This document shows, piece by piece, positions 21,801-40,062 of a stretch of DNA of 64,000 nucleotides. This stretch comes from Haematococcus lacustris (lineage: Eukaryota > Chlorophyta > Chlorophyceae > Chlamydomonadales > Haematococcaceae), in contig JASKMD010000002.1 of NCBI GenBank assembly GCA_030144725.1, positions 1,633,611 to 1,697,610 of the forward strand, written 5' to 3'. The position numbers were made by a program, and so were the translations under genes. Every line of letters begins with the position of its first letter. The first letter of the stretch is position 1. The notes under the pieces are model-generated. The model was not told the DNA's origin. It did no database searches and was given only the letters and a program-made list of their open reading frames with translations.

Positions 21801-22832
21801 CTTGCTAATGTGTGTGTGTGTGTGTGTGTGTGTGTGCTTGTGCGTTTTGCTGCCAGCCAACTGCCCTGCAGCCCTATTCGCTCCACTTACAACCTGCCCA
21901 TATTAAGGTGAGGTACACATCACCTCACCCTTGTCAAATGACTCACATAACATTTTTTGCAGTTTGCTTTGGAACTTGAATGCCCGATGTGGTCCCATGT
22001 AGAGACAGTAGGACTAGCGACAGGGAAGGGCTTGAAGATATGAGCTATGCTAAGCCCCAAGCAGCACAGGCGGTACCAGCTGGAGCGGATGTCAGCTGGT
22101 GGTGTACCATGCCAAGCTGCAGCTCAAGATAAGCGAATGTGAAGCACTAGCAGTTCTCACAGCTATTGAAGCAGCAGAACACCCTCCACCTCGACCCCTC
22201 TGTTGGAGCTTTGTTCATTAGTGCTTGATCACATTTGAGTAGTTGAGTAGGGACTGTGTGCAAGTGTGCCTTGTTGTGGTGGAGAGTAGAGGCAAGGCAT
22301 GTTGCAAGTACAAGCATCTGACAAAGGCAGGAGCCCATGTCACATGGAACATCATGTGGTGGCCTCCACACAGCATCCTCACAACGCGCAAGGTGCCCAT
22401 GTTCAGTGGCGTGCAAGGTACAGCGTAGTGATGTCATTAGCCAGTTTACCCCTTGAATTGAATAACAGCATCAATGAATAGCATCAGTGTTTGACAATTG
22501 CTGATGAATGCATGCACAGTGACACATACTGTTTTCTTTCTAAGTGGGTGCTCGTCCCCAGCTTGATTGAGAAGTCTTGACTTAATGATAAGAGCAGGTT
22601 GGTGCGTCTGTTTTTCTTACAATGCTGGATCGGTAACATGCTGAAAAAAGGACAGGAGTAGGCATGCAACTGCTTGGCATTTTGGAAGCAGACAGGGAAC
22701 AGGTGCATGACCACATGTGACGAATGCAAGATGTTGCTATTAGTAAGTTAGGGTGCAAAGTGGACAAATAGCAAATAGCACAAGGGACCATTAGCAACAG
22801 TGGCAAGATGTTGAGGGTCGCTATCCGGGGAA
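18851..22832. other. 4-kb stretch without a recognised gene
   Basis: Contains AT-rich TAACCATAATTAAATAACC repeats (19625-19675) and a (TG)n tract at 21809-21835. Short open stretches include a minus-strand one at 21211-21618 with CQHCDKRMVWPRQMSLHG followed by poly-Ala, which looks faintly like a zinc-binding fragment but has no recognised family. Likely decayed transposon sequence. Confidence 0.4.
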
Positions 22833-22856
22833 GGTGGTGTTGATAAACACCGGTTG
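22833..22856 (-). terminator. Histone 3' stem-loop of H4
   Basis: On the minus strand CAACCGGTGTTTATCAACACCACC, loop TTAT instead of TTTC or TCTC, 38 bases after the H4 stop. Confidence 0.9.
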
Positions 22857-22894
22857 TGTGCAGGAAAGTGCAGATGGAACGAAGGACTAGCTGC

Positions 22895-23858
<964 letters not shown>

Positions 23859-23917
23859 GCAGCAACATCCGTCATGTGTCTGGGTATGCACTCAGTCTGA
23901 CCTGCATTCTTCATTAC

Positions 23918-23941
23918 CAACCGGTGTTTTTCAACACCACC
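23918..23941 (+). terminator. Histone 3' stem-loop of H3
   Basis: CAACCGGTGTTTTTCAACACCACC, 59 bases after the H3 stop. Confidence 0.9.
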
Positions 23942-24327
23942 CATCCCAGAGACAGCTGCTGGCAGAACTGGCCTGATGATATACATCAGTCTAGACGGCC
24001 CTGCATGATTGGCATACGCAACTGCAACCTATTGACTTTCTGCGCAAGTTGTAGCCAGCGTTGCACTGAGCCTCTTCGTGGTTGTAATTAGCCAAAGCAA
24101 TGTTTGTGGTGTATCTTTCGTGACACACCCGGATTTATCAGCATGGTACCCTCATGTGTCTACTGACTGCTCCATTCAAGTGAGTGCCACACTGTCTTGC
24201 CTGGGCTGCCATCGTTAGACTCCTCCCGACAGCTGGGCCAGCGCATCCAAAGGGAGCGCGTTTAAGCATTTGCTCCGACGAACATTCTATTTCAACCTTC
24301 TTTATTCAGCATTTGACTTGCCCACGA

Positions 24328-24351
24328 CAACCGGTGTATTTCAACACCATC
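24328..24351 (+). terminator. Orphan histone-type stem-loop
   Basis: CAACCGGTGTATTTCAACACCATC differs from consensus at two positions and keeps a five-pair stem. No histone ORF or fragment lies between it and the H3 stem-loop 387 bases upstream. It is probably what remains of a deleted histone gene, or a spare 3' end for H3. Confidence 0.6.
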
Positions 24352-24480
24352 ATTTTACCATGGTTACCTTGCTCTTCATGGCTGCCATTGCTCTTCTCTA
24401 GATTGGGTAGGATAATGGACAACTGCCATGGCAAGTCGTGTAGAATTAAACCAGCCAGCACAACCCGGTCATAATCGGCC

Positions 24481-24485
24481 TTACA
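24481..24485 (-). terminator. Polyadenylation signal TGTAA of the reductoisomerase gene
   Basis: TGTAA on the minus strand 113 bases after the stop codon; this is the usual poly(A) signal of chlamydomonadalean nuclear genes. Confidence 0.5.
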
Positions 24486-24597
24486 CAGGCTGTCTAATAC
24501 TTCTCCCGAAACCGTTCCCAAAGTCATGATAATCACACTTTCGCCCAGGCTGTGACACCTGGCACTCGTGCTGCCATGATGGTGTTGCTTGTCATGG

Positions 24598-30959
<6,362 letters not shown>

Positions 30960-31300
30960 GAGTGTTAGGCCCAGGCTCTGAGCCTGCCGGCTGTGTGGCT
31001 GCCTGGCTGCATGAGGGCTGTGACAGGATGCCCGGAGCCACTACCGGGCACCACATCGGGCCCCGCACTGGCTGGCTCCAGGCTGGACGCAGCAGGCGGT
31101 AGTTCACCTGCCCTGCTAGGGCCTTCCAGCCTGCAGGCCTGGTGGCCCTGCATTTCTTTAGCCTGTCTCTCAGGGCTGCTGGTTACTCACGGCTGAGCTG
31201 ATCCGGCTAGTGCGGAACTCATCCACAGCACCCTGCCCCGCCGCTGGTCAGCGACCCTGGTGACACTACCTTGCAGCAGAATCGCAACACTGCCAGGTGC
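30960..31300 (-). pseudogene. Fanzor/TnpB-like fragment with intact RuvC-II block
   Basis: On the minus strand QGAVDEFRTSRISSAVSNQQ is read at about 31180-31240; V-D-E-F-R-T-S is the canonical RuvC-II block with the catalytic Glu. It is followed downstream by GQVNYRLLRPAWSQPVRGPM, WCPVVAP and QAATQPAGSEPGP, the linker seen in relatives. The C-terminal D-x-D block is missing. It is the inverted counterpart of 13340-13760, so the fragment belongs to the duplicated H2A/H2B module. Confidence 0.6.
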
Positions 31301-32342
31301 TGGAGGTGGGTCTGGATCTGCTACCAGCTAGCCTGTCCCACACCCCTGAGGCAGCACTTACTGCCTGGATGTCCACCTCAATCTGCATGGCTGTATCTTT
31401 TTGGTTACTTGTATTGTACGGTGGTCCACTGAAGGTGTCCCAGGCTTTCTTCCGCAGGGGCTGCGCCACAGCCGCCTGACCACAGCCTGGTGCTTAGCCA
31501 GGACCTTACCAATGTGGGGGAGTCCCAGCACAAAAGCCTCTGCTGCTGCACCTGCGGCTCCCGCCAAGAGGCAGTTGCTGTTGATGGTGGGGCAGGAGGG
31601 TTGGGGTAGGGTTGAGCGTGGTGCACAAAGACACTGACATGGTCTGTCCCACCGTCCCGTCAAATCTAAATCCCATGGTCAGCTTGCTTGTGCTCAACCA
31701 GTTCTCCTAGTGGGCCTCGCGGGCTGGCTCCGTAGTGAAGGCTGCATGTGTCCCTTTGGTCAGTCCGAGCTGCGAGCACACCCCGTGGAACACTTTGCTG
31801 TCTTGCTTGATGGAGTGGATTGTCACCCTTGCCACGGGGGTGAGGGTGAAAAGGGGTGGGCCGGTGAAAGTGCGGGGGTCAGCCCGACTCCTGCCACTGT
31901 TTTTGCCCTGGCGCAGGTGGGACGGGAGGCTGCTGCCACTGCTCCAGGCACCTGCACCACATGACGCATGCGACAGGGCAAGCGCAAAGGATCCTGCAAG
32001 GAAGCCTGCTTCTTATGCCCAAAAGGCGGCGGTGAGATACTAGGGTACAGCCCCATACCTGGCGCTGATCTGATTTCCATGACTACCTTTACTCTTTTCT
32101 TTGCTTGGCTTGTGGCGATTGAGGACCTGCGACGGCATCAACAGCGACTACACCAACCCACCCAAGTGGGCACTTCATTTGCAGGTGAGTGGTGTGTCTA
32201 ATTTGACATGCTGCAGGTGGTGTGCATAACAGGGTCTTGGCTCTGCTTTGTTGTATACATCACATGCCTGGAACTCTGAATATTTGAATATACCTAGCAA
32301 TAGAACCGATAGTACGGTGGCGACAGGCTTGCATGGGTAGGT
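31301..32342. other. No recognised gene
   Basis: Upstream continuation of the Fanzor-like fragment on the minus strand may extend to about 31660 (AAAEAFVLGLPHIGKVLAKH), but motifs are too weak to call. The remainder shows nothing. Confidence 0.35.
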
Positions 32343-32366
32343 GGTGGTGTTGAAAAACACCGGTTG
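32343..32366 (-). terminator. Histone 3' stem-loop of H2A copy 2
   Basis: CAACCGGTGTTTTTCAACACCACC on the minus strand, 53 bases after the H2A stop. Confidence 0.9.
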
Positions 32367-32418
32367 TTGAAATACAGCTTGGCAGTGGATTGGCTAGGGT
32401 GGGTGGGCGGGTGCCGCC

Positions 32419-32838
32419 TTACACCTCCTCTGACTCGCCCTTCTTGCTCGTCTTCTTGGGCATGAGCACGGCTTGGATGTTGGGAAGCACACCGCCACAT
32501 GCGATGGTGACCTGGCCCAGCAGCTTGCTCAGCTCCTCGTCGTTGCGCACGGCCAGCTGGATGTGGCGGGGCACGATGCGGGTCTTCTTGTTATCGCGGG
32601 CTGCGTTGCCGGCCAGCTCCAGCACCTCGGCCACCAGGTACTCCAGCACGGCGGCCAGGTACACGGGGGCACCGGCACCCACGCGCTCCGCGTACTTGCC
32701 CTTCTTCAGGTAGCGGGCGATGCGGCCCACGGGGAAGGCCAGGCCAGCCTTGCTGGAGCGGCTCACTGCCTTCTTGCCACTGGTGCCCTTGCGGCCACTG
32801 GCGGGGGCTGCCTTGGCGGACTCGGTCTTGGGGGCCAT
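32419..32838 (-). CDS. H2A: Histone H2A, copy 2
   Basis: 139 residues, intronless and intact: tail [20 protein letters not shown], fold [20 protein letters not shown] and [20 protein letters not shown], docking region [20 protein letters not shown], tail [12 protein letters not shown] without an SQ motif, so canonical H2A and not H2A.X. It differs from copy 3 by Thr for Ser in the tail, Cys for Ser in VTIA(C/S)GG and a terminal Val for Ala. Divergent partner of H2B copy 2. Module 2 is inverted relative to modules 1 and 3. Confidence 0.97.
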   Translation of the reverse strand: MAPKTESAKAAPASGRKGTSGKKAVSRSSKAGLAFPVGRIARYLKKGKYAERVGAGAPVYLAAVLEYLVAEVLELAGNAARDNKKTRIVPRHIQLAVRNDEELSKLLGQVTIACGGVLPNIQAVLMPKKTSKKGESEEV

Positions 32839-33091
32839 GTTGAATTTGTACAGACTGCTTCTTGACTGACTGGGTGTTCAGGTGCGCGATGATTACTTGC
32901 TGCGACGTGTCAACGGAACGGCTTTAAGTGCGGCGTGCGCGAGAAGGTAGGATCGGCGGGCCATGAGGTCCTGGTGATCCAGTCATCGCGGTTCAAGCAG
33001 CCTGGGTACTTGAACACCGCGCTGTCTGCACATCGTCATCTCCCTCCCTTCATCACAGTTAACCAATACCTCCCAGCTCTAAACCGCAGAC
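32839..33091. promoter_or_regulatory. Divergent H2A/H2B promoter, module 2
   Basis: Motif at 32967-32980 (GGATCACCAGGACC on the minus strand); nearly identical to module 1 in reverse orientation. Confidence 0.7.
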
Positions 33092-33484
33092 ATGGCCCCC
33101 AAGGCAGCTGAGAAGGCTCCCGCCAAGAAGGCCGCCCCCGCCAAGACCGGCGACAAGAACAAGCTGGGCGTCGCAGGCGACAAGAAGAACAACAAGAAGG
33201 TGGCCAAGGTGGAGAGCTACAAGCTGTACATCTACAAGGTGCTGAAGCAGGTGCACCCCGACACCGGCATCAGCTCCAAGGCCATCTCCATCCTGAACTC
33301 CTTCGTCAACGACATCTTCGACAAGATTGCCAGTGAGGCCTCGCGCCTGGCCCGGTACAACAAGAAGCCCACCGTGACCTCCCGCGAGATCCAGACCGCC
33401 GTGCGCCTGGTGCTGCCCGGCGAGCTGGCCAAGCACGCCGTATCCGAGGGCACCAAGGCTGTCACCAAGTTCACCTCCGTCTGA
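33092..33484 (+). CDS. H2B: Histone H2B, copy 2
   Basis: 130 residues, same protein as copies 1 and 3 despite synonymous changes. Intronless; starts 15 bases after the conserved CAGCTCTAAACC stretch and is followed by the palindrome at 33524. Core histone partner of H2A. Confidence 0.97.
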   Translation: MAPKAAEKAPAKKAAPAKTGDKNKLGVAGDKKNNKKVAKVESYKLYIYKVLKQVHPDTGISSKAISILNSFVNDIFDKIASEASRLARYNKKPTVTSREIQTAVRLVLPGELAKHAVSEGTKAVTKFTSV

Positions 33485-33523
33485 GTCACGCTGCCTATCC
33501 ACCCTATTCTCCGCCTATCCCCC

Positions 33524-33547
33524 CAACCGGTGTTTCTCAACACCACC
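33524..33547 (+). terminator. Histone 3' stem-loop of H2B copy 2
   Basis: CAACCGGTGTTTCTCAACACCACC, 39 bases after the H2B stop. Confidence 0.9.
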
Positions 33548-34216
33548 AACCCATGGTGTCTTTGCAACCCTCTCTGGCCCTGGCGGTTTCAGCGTGTACT
33601 CAGCTGCTAAAGCCTCTTATAATGATGAGTACTATGAGTGGTGGGTGCAGATATGGAGACTAATACTGTACCTAGCAGACTGAGCGGCTGAGGCTGTACG
33701 GAGCTAGAGCAGCTCTTGGAGGCCGAAGGAAGCCGAGGTGTCTGGGGAGCAGCTTGTCGTCTTGCTTGGCGAACAATATGAAGCTCAATTCTATACCTAG
33801 CTAAGGCTGGCAAATGATCCTGGAAAGCAAGGTGCTGGGGTGTTTGTAATGAGTATGCATGTGGAGGAACTTTGCCTTGACAGCATGACACTCCCGCCAT
33901 TTACTCTACATAGCTGGCATCATCCTTTGTACGCGTCAGCAACCTTGTCTTGTCAGCAATTCCAGCGGCAAAGGCTTACAGCACAATAAAAAAAACGGCA
34001 AAGCCAATAGACAACTGCAAGGAAACAATACCTATTAAGCCCTGTGACTTGCACCAAGAGAATACTGCAGCTGCATTCTGAACAGAGCTAGATGTACACA
34101 GCAGAGCTCCACACTGATCCACAGGCCAGGCTGTGCTTTGGCATGCAGCAAAACAGTGTATACAGCTGAGCTTACAGTTCTCTACATAGCCAATAGAGCT
34201 ATGAAACTGAGGGCGC
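33548..34216. other. Non-coding block of module 2
   Basis: Shared 3' regions of H2B (plus strand) and the secreted-protein gene (minus strand). It is the intact version of the site that the outer transposon split in module 1. No gene. Confidence 0.6.
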
Positions 34217-35273
34217 TTAGGCAGATGCTGGTGAGTCGGGCTTGTCAGCCAGCAGGAGGCGCCCGCCCTTGCTCTTGCTATCAGCCTTTGCCTTAGCCGA
34301 GGCCTTGCTCTTGCCATCACCGGAAGAGGAAGCATGTGCAGCTGCGTTGGCAGAAGCCTGATTGGACCCCTGCAAGCAGACATGGACAGCACGCATGGCC
34401 AGGCATACAGGACTACTCCCATGGCTTTCCAGCCCAGCAGATCGTGTAGGACAAGCAGGCAAACCCACTACCTTGCTGGGGTGGGCAGGCGTGTAGGCAG
34501 GTGCTGTTGAGCCAGACAGGTCAGTCAGCAGCAGGCGCCCGCCCTTGCTCTTGCTATCAGCCTTTGCCTTAGCCGAGGCCTTGCTCTTGCCATCACCGGA
34601 AGAGGAAGCGTGTGCAGCTGCGTTGGCAGAAGCCTGGTTGGAGCCCTGCAAGAAGACATGGACAGCACGCATGGCCATGCATGCTGGACTGCTCCCATGG
34701 CTTTCCTTCTTCCACCCCAGCAGATCGTACAGGGTAGGCGTGCACACCCATTACCTTGCTGGGGTGGGCAGGCGCATGGGCAGGCGCGTAGGAGTCACCC
34801 AGCAGTGTGCGCCCTTCCTTGCTCTTGGCTCCAGCTTGTTTGACTGTCACTGCCTCTCTGTCGTCAATGCTTGATGGGACAGCATGTGTTGACCCTTTTG
34901 TTGCAGCCTGGCGAGAGGCAAGATGGTCCTGCAGGCAGACTTGGATGTCCGTCATGGTCGTGGATGCTACACCATTTCTGACGATGGTCTGGAACAAGAA
35001 CAACTCACCTTGCTTGCGATGGACTGGGGATGAGCATCAGCAGCTGCTGGCGAGTCAAACTCCCCAAGGTCTTGCAGGCGACCTGCAGATCATGCGCCCT
35101 GCCTTGTGTCGCCGGGCCGCGCAACACAAAGCGCACTAACGGGCCTCCCGGAACCAACAGCTGACCGTCGCATTCAGCGCCAGCACGTTCCGCGTACCTT
35201 GCGCGATGGGCCACGTCACTGCTAGCACTACCAGCGCAGCGATGGCCCCCATCCGCACGGATCGCGGGGACAT
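34217..35273 (-). CDS. Small secreted Ala/Ser/Lys-rich protein with repeated exons, copy 2
   Basis: Five exons: 35273-35198, 35082-35009, 34928-34755, 34645-34472, 34369-34217; 216 residues. All introns are GT-AG and all junction frames fit. The N-terminus MSPRSVRMGAIAALVVLAVT with WPIAQG is a good signal peptide. The mature part is polar and low-complexity. Exons 3 and 4 are both 174 bases and end APAHPSK; exons 4 and 5 start GSNQASANAAAHASSSGDGK and carry KSKGGRLLL(T/A)D. The pattern is exon duplication with a short conserved G-R-L-L-L-x-D motif among Lys/Ser/Ala filler. No known domain; function unknown. Copies sit beside each H2A/H2B module (1463-2496 and 41831-42188), but this is the only one with a start. 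Confidence 0.6.
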
Positions 35274-37102
35274 CTGAAGAAGACTTGATGAGGTTGCGGA
35301 CGATGGCACAGTACCTCAGCGAGGTTGTGTTCAATAGCTGCTGGCAGCGCGTGGTCTACTCGCTCCTCACCCTCAAAAGGTGATCAACAGTTGGTCGCCT
35401 CGAAATGTACGCCCTCCGGTGCAATTGCGTCGGGCACCGGGAAAGTAACTGCCGGCGGCCAGGCCGCGGAATGTACGAGTGTGCGGTTGATCGTGCTTAT
35501 CAAATCCTGGTAACTCGTAGCTGGCCGAGAACCTTTCCATCAAAGACCTGGCCTAGTAATCATGAAGCTGGCCACAACCCTTTCTCCATCAAGGACCTGT
35601 AGGTGTTGCCGGACGCCGCGGCAATGATTGACAGCTGTTCAACAACGTCTCGAGCACGAGCGCGCGCCAGTAGGGTTGCCGCCTTCCAGCTCAGGAGCTA
35701 AGGTACGAGCCGGGGTGGGAGGCCGGTGACAGTTGGCCTAGTCTGCACTACTGCTGCTTTACCCTGCTATCCAAGCACATTAAACATTTTGTTGCTGACC
35801 CATTGCCGCCAGCCCCACCTCAAGCACCCTGCCCAGGCCACTGCTACTATCCTCGCTTTACGTCCTACCCTCCCCCTCCCCTCCCCGGGTTGCCCCCTTC
35901 CCAGCCCACCCCCTCCCAGCCTTCGGCTCGCTGCCTGCTCCCCTCCTTCCTCCCTCCCAGCCCTAACTACAACCACCCCCGGCTCCCTCTTCCCTTCCCC
36001 CTCCCCGCCCATCCCAGGCAAACGCTGCCCGCTCTCCCCGCTCCCATTCCGAGTCTGCCCACCAAATCCCATCCCTTCCCAACACTCCTAAACCCAGCAC
36101 TTCATTGTGTTGTACCCAATGCAACTGCACAGCTTGCAATATCTGCAAGCGCCACCTAGGGCAGTCTGGCTTGGTCTGAGTCTGAGTTAAAGATGCCACA
36201 GACAGCTGCCATGCGCATGCGATCAAAAGTCCATCAGCGCCAACCTATTCTCTTCCCCCACCACCACCAACCGCACCTGCCACCAGGCTCCCATACCGCC
36301 CAATTGAATAACCATGAGACTTATTCAGTGCCCAGGTTACACATGAGCAATGCCAAGCAGCCGCACATATTGACACGCATGGTACAATTGACCTGTGGCT
36401 GGGTGAGATATTACACAGACAACCCCATGTTCCTTGTTGAATACTGCTATATGTTGTCTGCAAAGTCGCAGTTGCGCTGCTGTCCAGTGGCCGGCTTCAG
36501 GGTTCTTTAGAACAGCTTCATTATATACACTATGCAATCATGACATGCGGGCTGGCTAGTACAGGAACATGGTTTTACATACATCCTGGCTTAGCATTGT
36601 GTACTGGACTGATGTTGGTAGAGTGAAGGGTGTGATAGCAACTAACAGGATTGATGCCATCCAGCTCCAGATGCGCTAGACACAGAAGCTTGATTGAAGC
36701 AATATGAGCATGCATTCATCAAGCTCTGCGATGCCTATCATGTACCCACAGATCAGACAATGAGGGACTGACTTGAGGTTGGGCAGCTACAACACATCAG
36801 CTTCGATTGTGCAGTGCAGATGTAAATGAGTGTGCTTATCAAGAAGAAGAAGAAGACTATGCCAAAGTTTTACCGATGTGCAAAAGGAAGGAGCTACCAC
36901 AGCGTCCAGCCGCAGTGTGGGTACCCAGACTAGCTCAGTGGGTGCTGAGTTGGCTGTGTCTGGGTGTTGCTGGTGGCGCATGTCGGCCTCCTGAGCACAG
37001 CATGGTGCTTCTGGGAGACAGCGCAGCAGCAGGCAGCTATGGTCCTTGCAGGGCGTGATGAGTCACAGCTCAGGTAGTAGTGGTGTACAGGACACATAGT
37101 TG
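35274..37102. other. No recognised gene; pyrimidine-rich tract
   Basis: 35860-36070 is strongly C/T-rich on the plus strand (CCTCCCCCTCCCC runs). Short ORFs around 36190-36540 on both strands have no recognised domain. AAGAAGAAGAAG at 36840. Confidence 0.4.
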
Positions 37103-37126
37103 GGTGGTGTTGAAAAACACCGGTTG
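37103..37126 (-). terminator. Histone 3' stem-loop of H1 copy 2
   Basis: CAACCGGTGTTTTTCAACACCACC on the minus strand, 53 bases after the H1 stop. Confidence 0.9.
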
Positions 37127-37178
37127 AGCAGGCAGGATTGTTTGGTGGCAGCAGCAGTAGAGGGGTGGGGCCAGGCGC

Positions 37179-38093
37179 CTAGGCCTTGGTGGTCTTAGGG
37201 GCTGCTGTCTTCTTGGCCTTGGGGGCCTCTGCCTTCTTGGTCTTGCTGGGGGTGGCTGCCTTGCTGGCCTTGGGTGCTGCAGGCTTGGCCTTCTTGACAC
37301 CTGTAGGCTTTGCAGGCTGAGGTGTCTTGCTGGCCTTGGGCTTGGCTGCCTTGGGCTTGGCTGCCTTGGGCTTGGCTGCAGCAGGCTTGGCTGCCTTGGG
37401 CTTGGTTGCAGCAGGCTTGGCTGCATTGGGCTTGGTTGCAGCAGGCTTGGCTGTCTTGGTTGCAGCGGGGGCATTCTTGACTGCAGCTGCCTTGGGCTTG
37501 GCTGCAGCAGGGGACTTCTTGCCAGAGTCAGCGGGCTTGGCTGCCTTGGTGACTGCCTTCTTGGCAGCAGGGGACTTCTTTGCACCAGAAGCATCAGCCT
37601 TGATGGCACTGGCAGGCTTGGCAGGCTTGGCAGCAGCAGGCTTCTTGGGTGTGGTGGGCTTCTTGGCTGCAGCCTTCTTGGCAGCCTCACCCAGCTTGTA
37701 GCTGGCCTTGACCCTGACCAAGGCACCAGTGTCAGCCATGCGCTTCAGCTGGACGGACAGGATCTTCTCCCATGTGGAGGGCAGGTCCTTGGCATACTGC
37801 AGCAGCACAGCACACACATGAAGAGTCACTCTTACCCTTGACAGCAGCAGGGCAGCTGGTTGGAAGGAACAGCAGTCAAGACACCAGGGCTGACTGGTCT
37901 GGGTGAAGGCAGGGCCACTGACCTTAGCCTGGATCCACTTCTTGATGGCAGGCAGGCTGCTGCCAGTGCGCTCCTTCAGGGCAGTGATGCATTCCACAAT
38001 CATGACGGTGAAGCCCGGGTGCGTCGCGGGCGACTTGGGCTTGCTGGCCTTCGCCTTGGGAGCTGGGGCAGGGGCGGGAGCGGTTTCAGACAT
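37179..38093 (-). CDS. H1: Linker histone H1, copy 2
   Basis: Exons 38093-37923 and 37796-37179, with a 126-bp GT-AG intron at the same place as in copy 1; 262 residues. The globular domain is essentially identical to copy 1. The Lys/Ala/Pro tail is five residues longer through changes in the AAKPKAAKPK repeat number. Same promoter motif (38204-38217) and stem-loop. The intron is again open in frame, which makes a longer apparent ORF. Confidence 0.95.
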   Translation of the reverse strand: MSETAPAPAPAPKAKASKPKSPATHPGFTVMIVECITALKERTGSSLPAIKKWIQAKVSGPAFTQTSQPWCLDCCSFQPAALLLSRVRVTLHVCAVLLQYAKDLPSTWEKILSVQLKRMADTGALVRVKASYKLGEAAKKAAAKKPTTPKKPAAAKPAKPASAIKADASGAKKSPAAKKAVTKAAKPADSGKKSPAAAKPKAAAVKNAPAATKTAKPAATKPNAAKPAATKPKAAKPAAAKPKAAKPKAAKPKASKTPQPAKPTGVKKAKPAAPKASKAATPSKTKKAEAPKAKKTAAPKTTKA

Positions 38094-38203
38094 TGTTGCT
38101 TTCTTGCGGCCTGCGAGTTGCGAGTGCGGCTTGCGGGGTCAGCGGGTTGCAGCTGAGTGCGCGAGCAGTGCGTAATGTAGCACTGAGCGAGCCCTGCTGA
38201 CTG

Positions 38204-38217
38204 GGTCCTGCTGATCC
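38204..38217 (-). promoter_or_regulatory. Shared 14-bp histone promoter motif upstream of H1 copy 2
   Basis: GGATCAGCAGGACC on the minus strand, 111 bp before the ATG, the same spacing as in copy 1. Confidence 0.65.
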
Positions 38218-38453
38218 GCCACCTGGCATTAACGGTTGGTGCTGGGGTCCTGGTCGGGTCACCCCAGCTGCTGTGAGGCCTCCTTACTGCACCTGCTGTG
38301 TTCACTGCCAGCCTGCTGCTGTGTTCACTGCTAGCCTGCTGCTGTGTTGCTGGCACTAGCCTTGGACCTGACCCATTTGAGAGTACCTGCATGCCCTCAG
38401 GGGCACTGATAGGCTGTGCCTTGGCTTGCTCCTACAGCAGGCTGCTGGCCTGA

Positions 38454-39044
38454 ATGCACTCCTCCTCTGCCTGCCACCTCCAGGTTACTTCCTATCTCGC
38501 ATGCTGTGTAGAGTTGATGTGCAACTATTGCATGGTAGCGAGGGCTAGCGCTGCAGTACGACCTCCCCCATCCCACATCCAGCCTGCCTCACCTGGTCAT
38601 GTGGGTCAGTTGAGCCATGCAACATGCACAGCCCTCCTGGTCACTTCAACATGTCCCCTGCACCTTGTCCATCACTGGCAGCGCATGGCAGGCCAGGCAG
38701 GCCACTGCAATGCAGGCAGAGCCACGCACACAGTCAGGAAACACAGCAGTCGTGCTCTTGGCTGGCACCTAAGCAGACACATCGGGGGTTGCGTTGCTGC
38801 ATGGTGGGACATGCCAGCTAACAAAGCTATGGATGTGATCACACTGACCAGAAAGCAGCAGCAGCACTCACAACAAGGGAAGGCTGGGCAACTGGAGTGC
38901 GGAAAGCAGCTCGGGGAAAATGGAAACTCAACACTGCATGGCATTGCCGTCTCCAACAGTGCAGTCGCCCAGCGTGGCGGTGAGGTGGAGGGACAGCTGC
39001 ATGGCCCTGGCCACGATGCGTGTCAGACCAGCCAGCTGTACTGA
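38454..39044 (+). CDS. Hypothetical 196-residue ORF, pair with 16905-17492
   Basis: Counterpart of the 195-residue ORF of the other duplicate, with one net codon added near RPPPSHIQ. The rest includes CPLHLVHHWQRMAGQAGHCN and ITLTRKQQQHSQQGKAGQLE. No family recognised; preserved openness is the only argument for coding. Confidence 0.3.
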   Translation: MHSSSACHLQVTSYLACCVELMCNYCMVARASAAVRPPPSHIQPASPGHVGQLSHATCTALLVTSTCPLHLVHHWQRMAGQAGHCNAGRATHTVRKHSSRALGWHLSRHIGGCVAAWWDMPANKAMDVITLTRKQQQHSQQGKAGQLECGKQLGENGNSTLHGIAVSNSAVAQRGGEVEGQLHGPGHDACQTSQLY

Positions 39045-39558
39045 GCTCACATCCGCCTCCCTACCCTGCTGGTATGCAGCGCACAGCTGCTGGTATGCAG
39101 CGCACTGTAGCTGCCCACCCTATAATACGCAGCGGCTGAGTTGTGACGTTTGTCATGGACACAGCAGCTATGATTGGCTGAGTTCAGCTCCAGTGGGCTG
39201 TTTCGCACACTTGCCCTGACTGTGGCCTGGGTGGCAGAGAGCGGCAGAGTCAGCATTTCCAGCAGCCAGGCAGTCAGGCACTGTGTGCTGTGCAAGCCTG
39301 CATGTGGTCTGCACAGGGCATTGCAGCGCTTGTGATGGCGTTTGGCTCCAGCAGCAGAGCAGGCGGGAGGCACTGCTGGTGATGGGGTGGCGATGACCGC
39401 AAGGCATGACATGCCCCAACAGCAGCTGCCTACATTCTGGCGTCCACCTGGGTGATGCTGCACTAACAGCTATCGTGACGCATAGCTTTGGACTCCCTGC
39501 TGTGATGACAGTGACTCTGGGCAAGGCAGCCTCCCCACATGGCAGCCAGTAGAATAGA

Positions 39559-40062
39559 GTGAGGGTGAGATATCATGCTGCGCACCACCCCACGACACCC
39601 CTTGCGCTCCGCACACCGCCCTCCCCTGCCGCAGCTGATCCATCCTCCTGCCAGAGCAGCCAAGGGCAGTCCGGCAGAACTCACCCTCTGCCTCCGCAAC
39701 CAGCCCTTGCCCACCAGGCCACCAGAGCCAGGTACTGCATGCAGGCTCCACAGCTCCAGCGCCTGCAGCAGAGCCAGCGGCAAGCAGGCGGCACCACACT
39801 CAGCAGACGGCACCACACCACAGCCAGCCAGCCTGTGCCTCTTGACCCGGAGCCCAGGCTGGCACTGCGCACAACAGCAGAGACACTGGTCTGGCTAGAC
39901 CCTGAAGATGTGCAGGCAGGAGGGGCAGGTAGCAGCCAGCACTTGCTCTTGCTCCAGTGGCAGCACAAGCAGCTGACCACAGCGAAGGTAAAGCAGCACA
40001 CAACACATCACCCCCAGAACCAACCAGGTAAGCCACACAGCTACTGGCCTGGCAACAAATAA
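39559..40062 (+). CDS. Hypothetical exon(s), pair with 15859-16314
   Basis: The C-terminal half matches the other copy (LDPEDVQAGGAGSSQHLLLL) up to the possible GTAAAG donor. Frame changes in the N-terminal half between copies argue that only the C-terminal half could be an exon. Confidence 0.25.
   Translation: MRVRYHAAHHPTTPLALRTPPSPAAADPSSCQSSQGQSGRTHPLPPQPALAHQATRARYCMQAPQLQRLQQSQRQAGGTTLSRRHHTTASQPVPLDPEPRLALRTTAETLVWLDPEDVQAGGAGSSQHLLLLQWQHKQLTTAKVKQHTTHHPQNQPGKPHSYWPGNK

Noticed and set aside
21809..21835. Possible Z-DNA regulatory element
   Set aside because: A plain (TG)n microsatellite with no gene nearby; nothing supports function.
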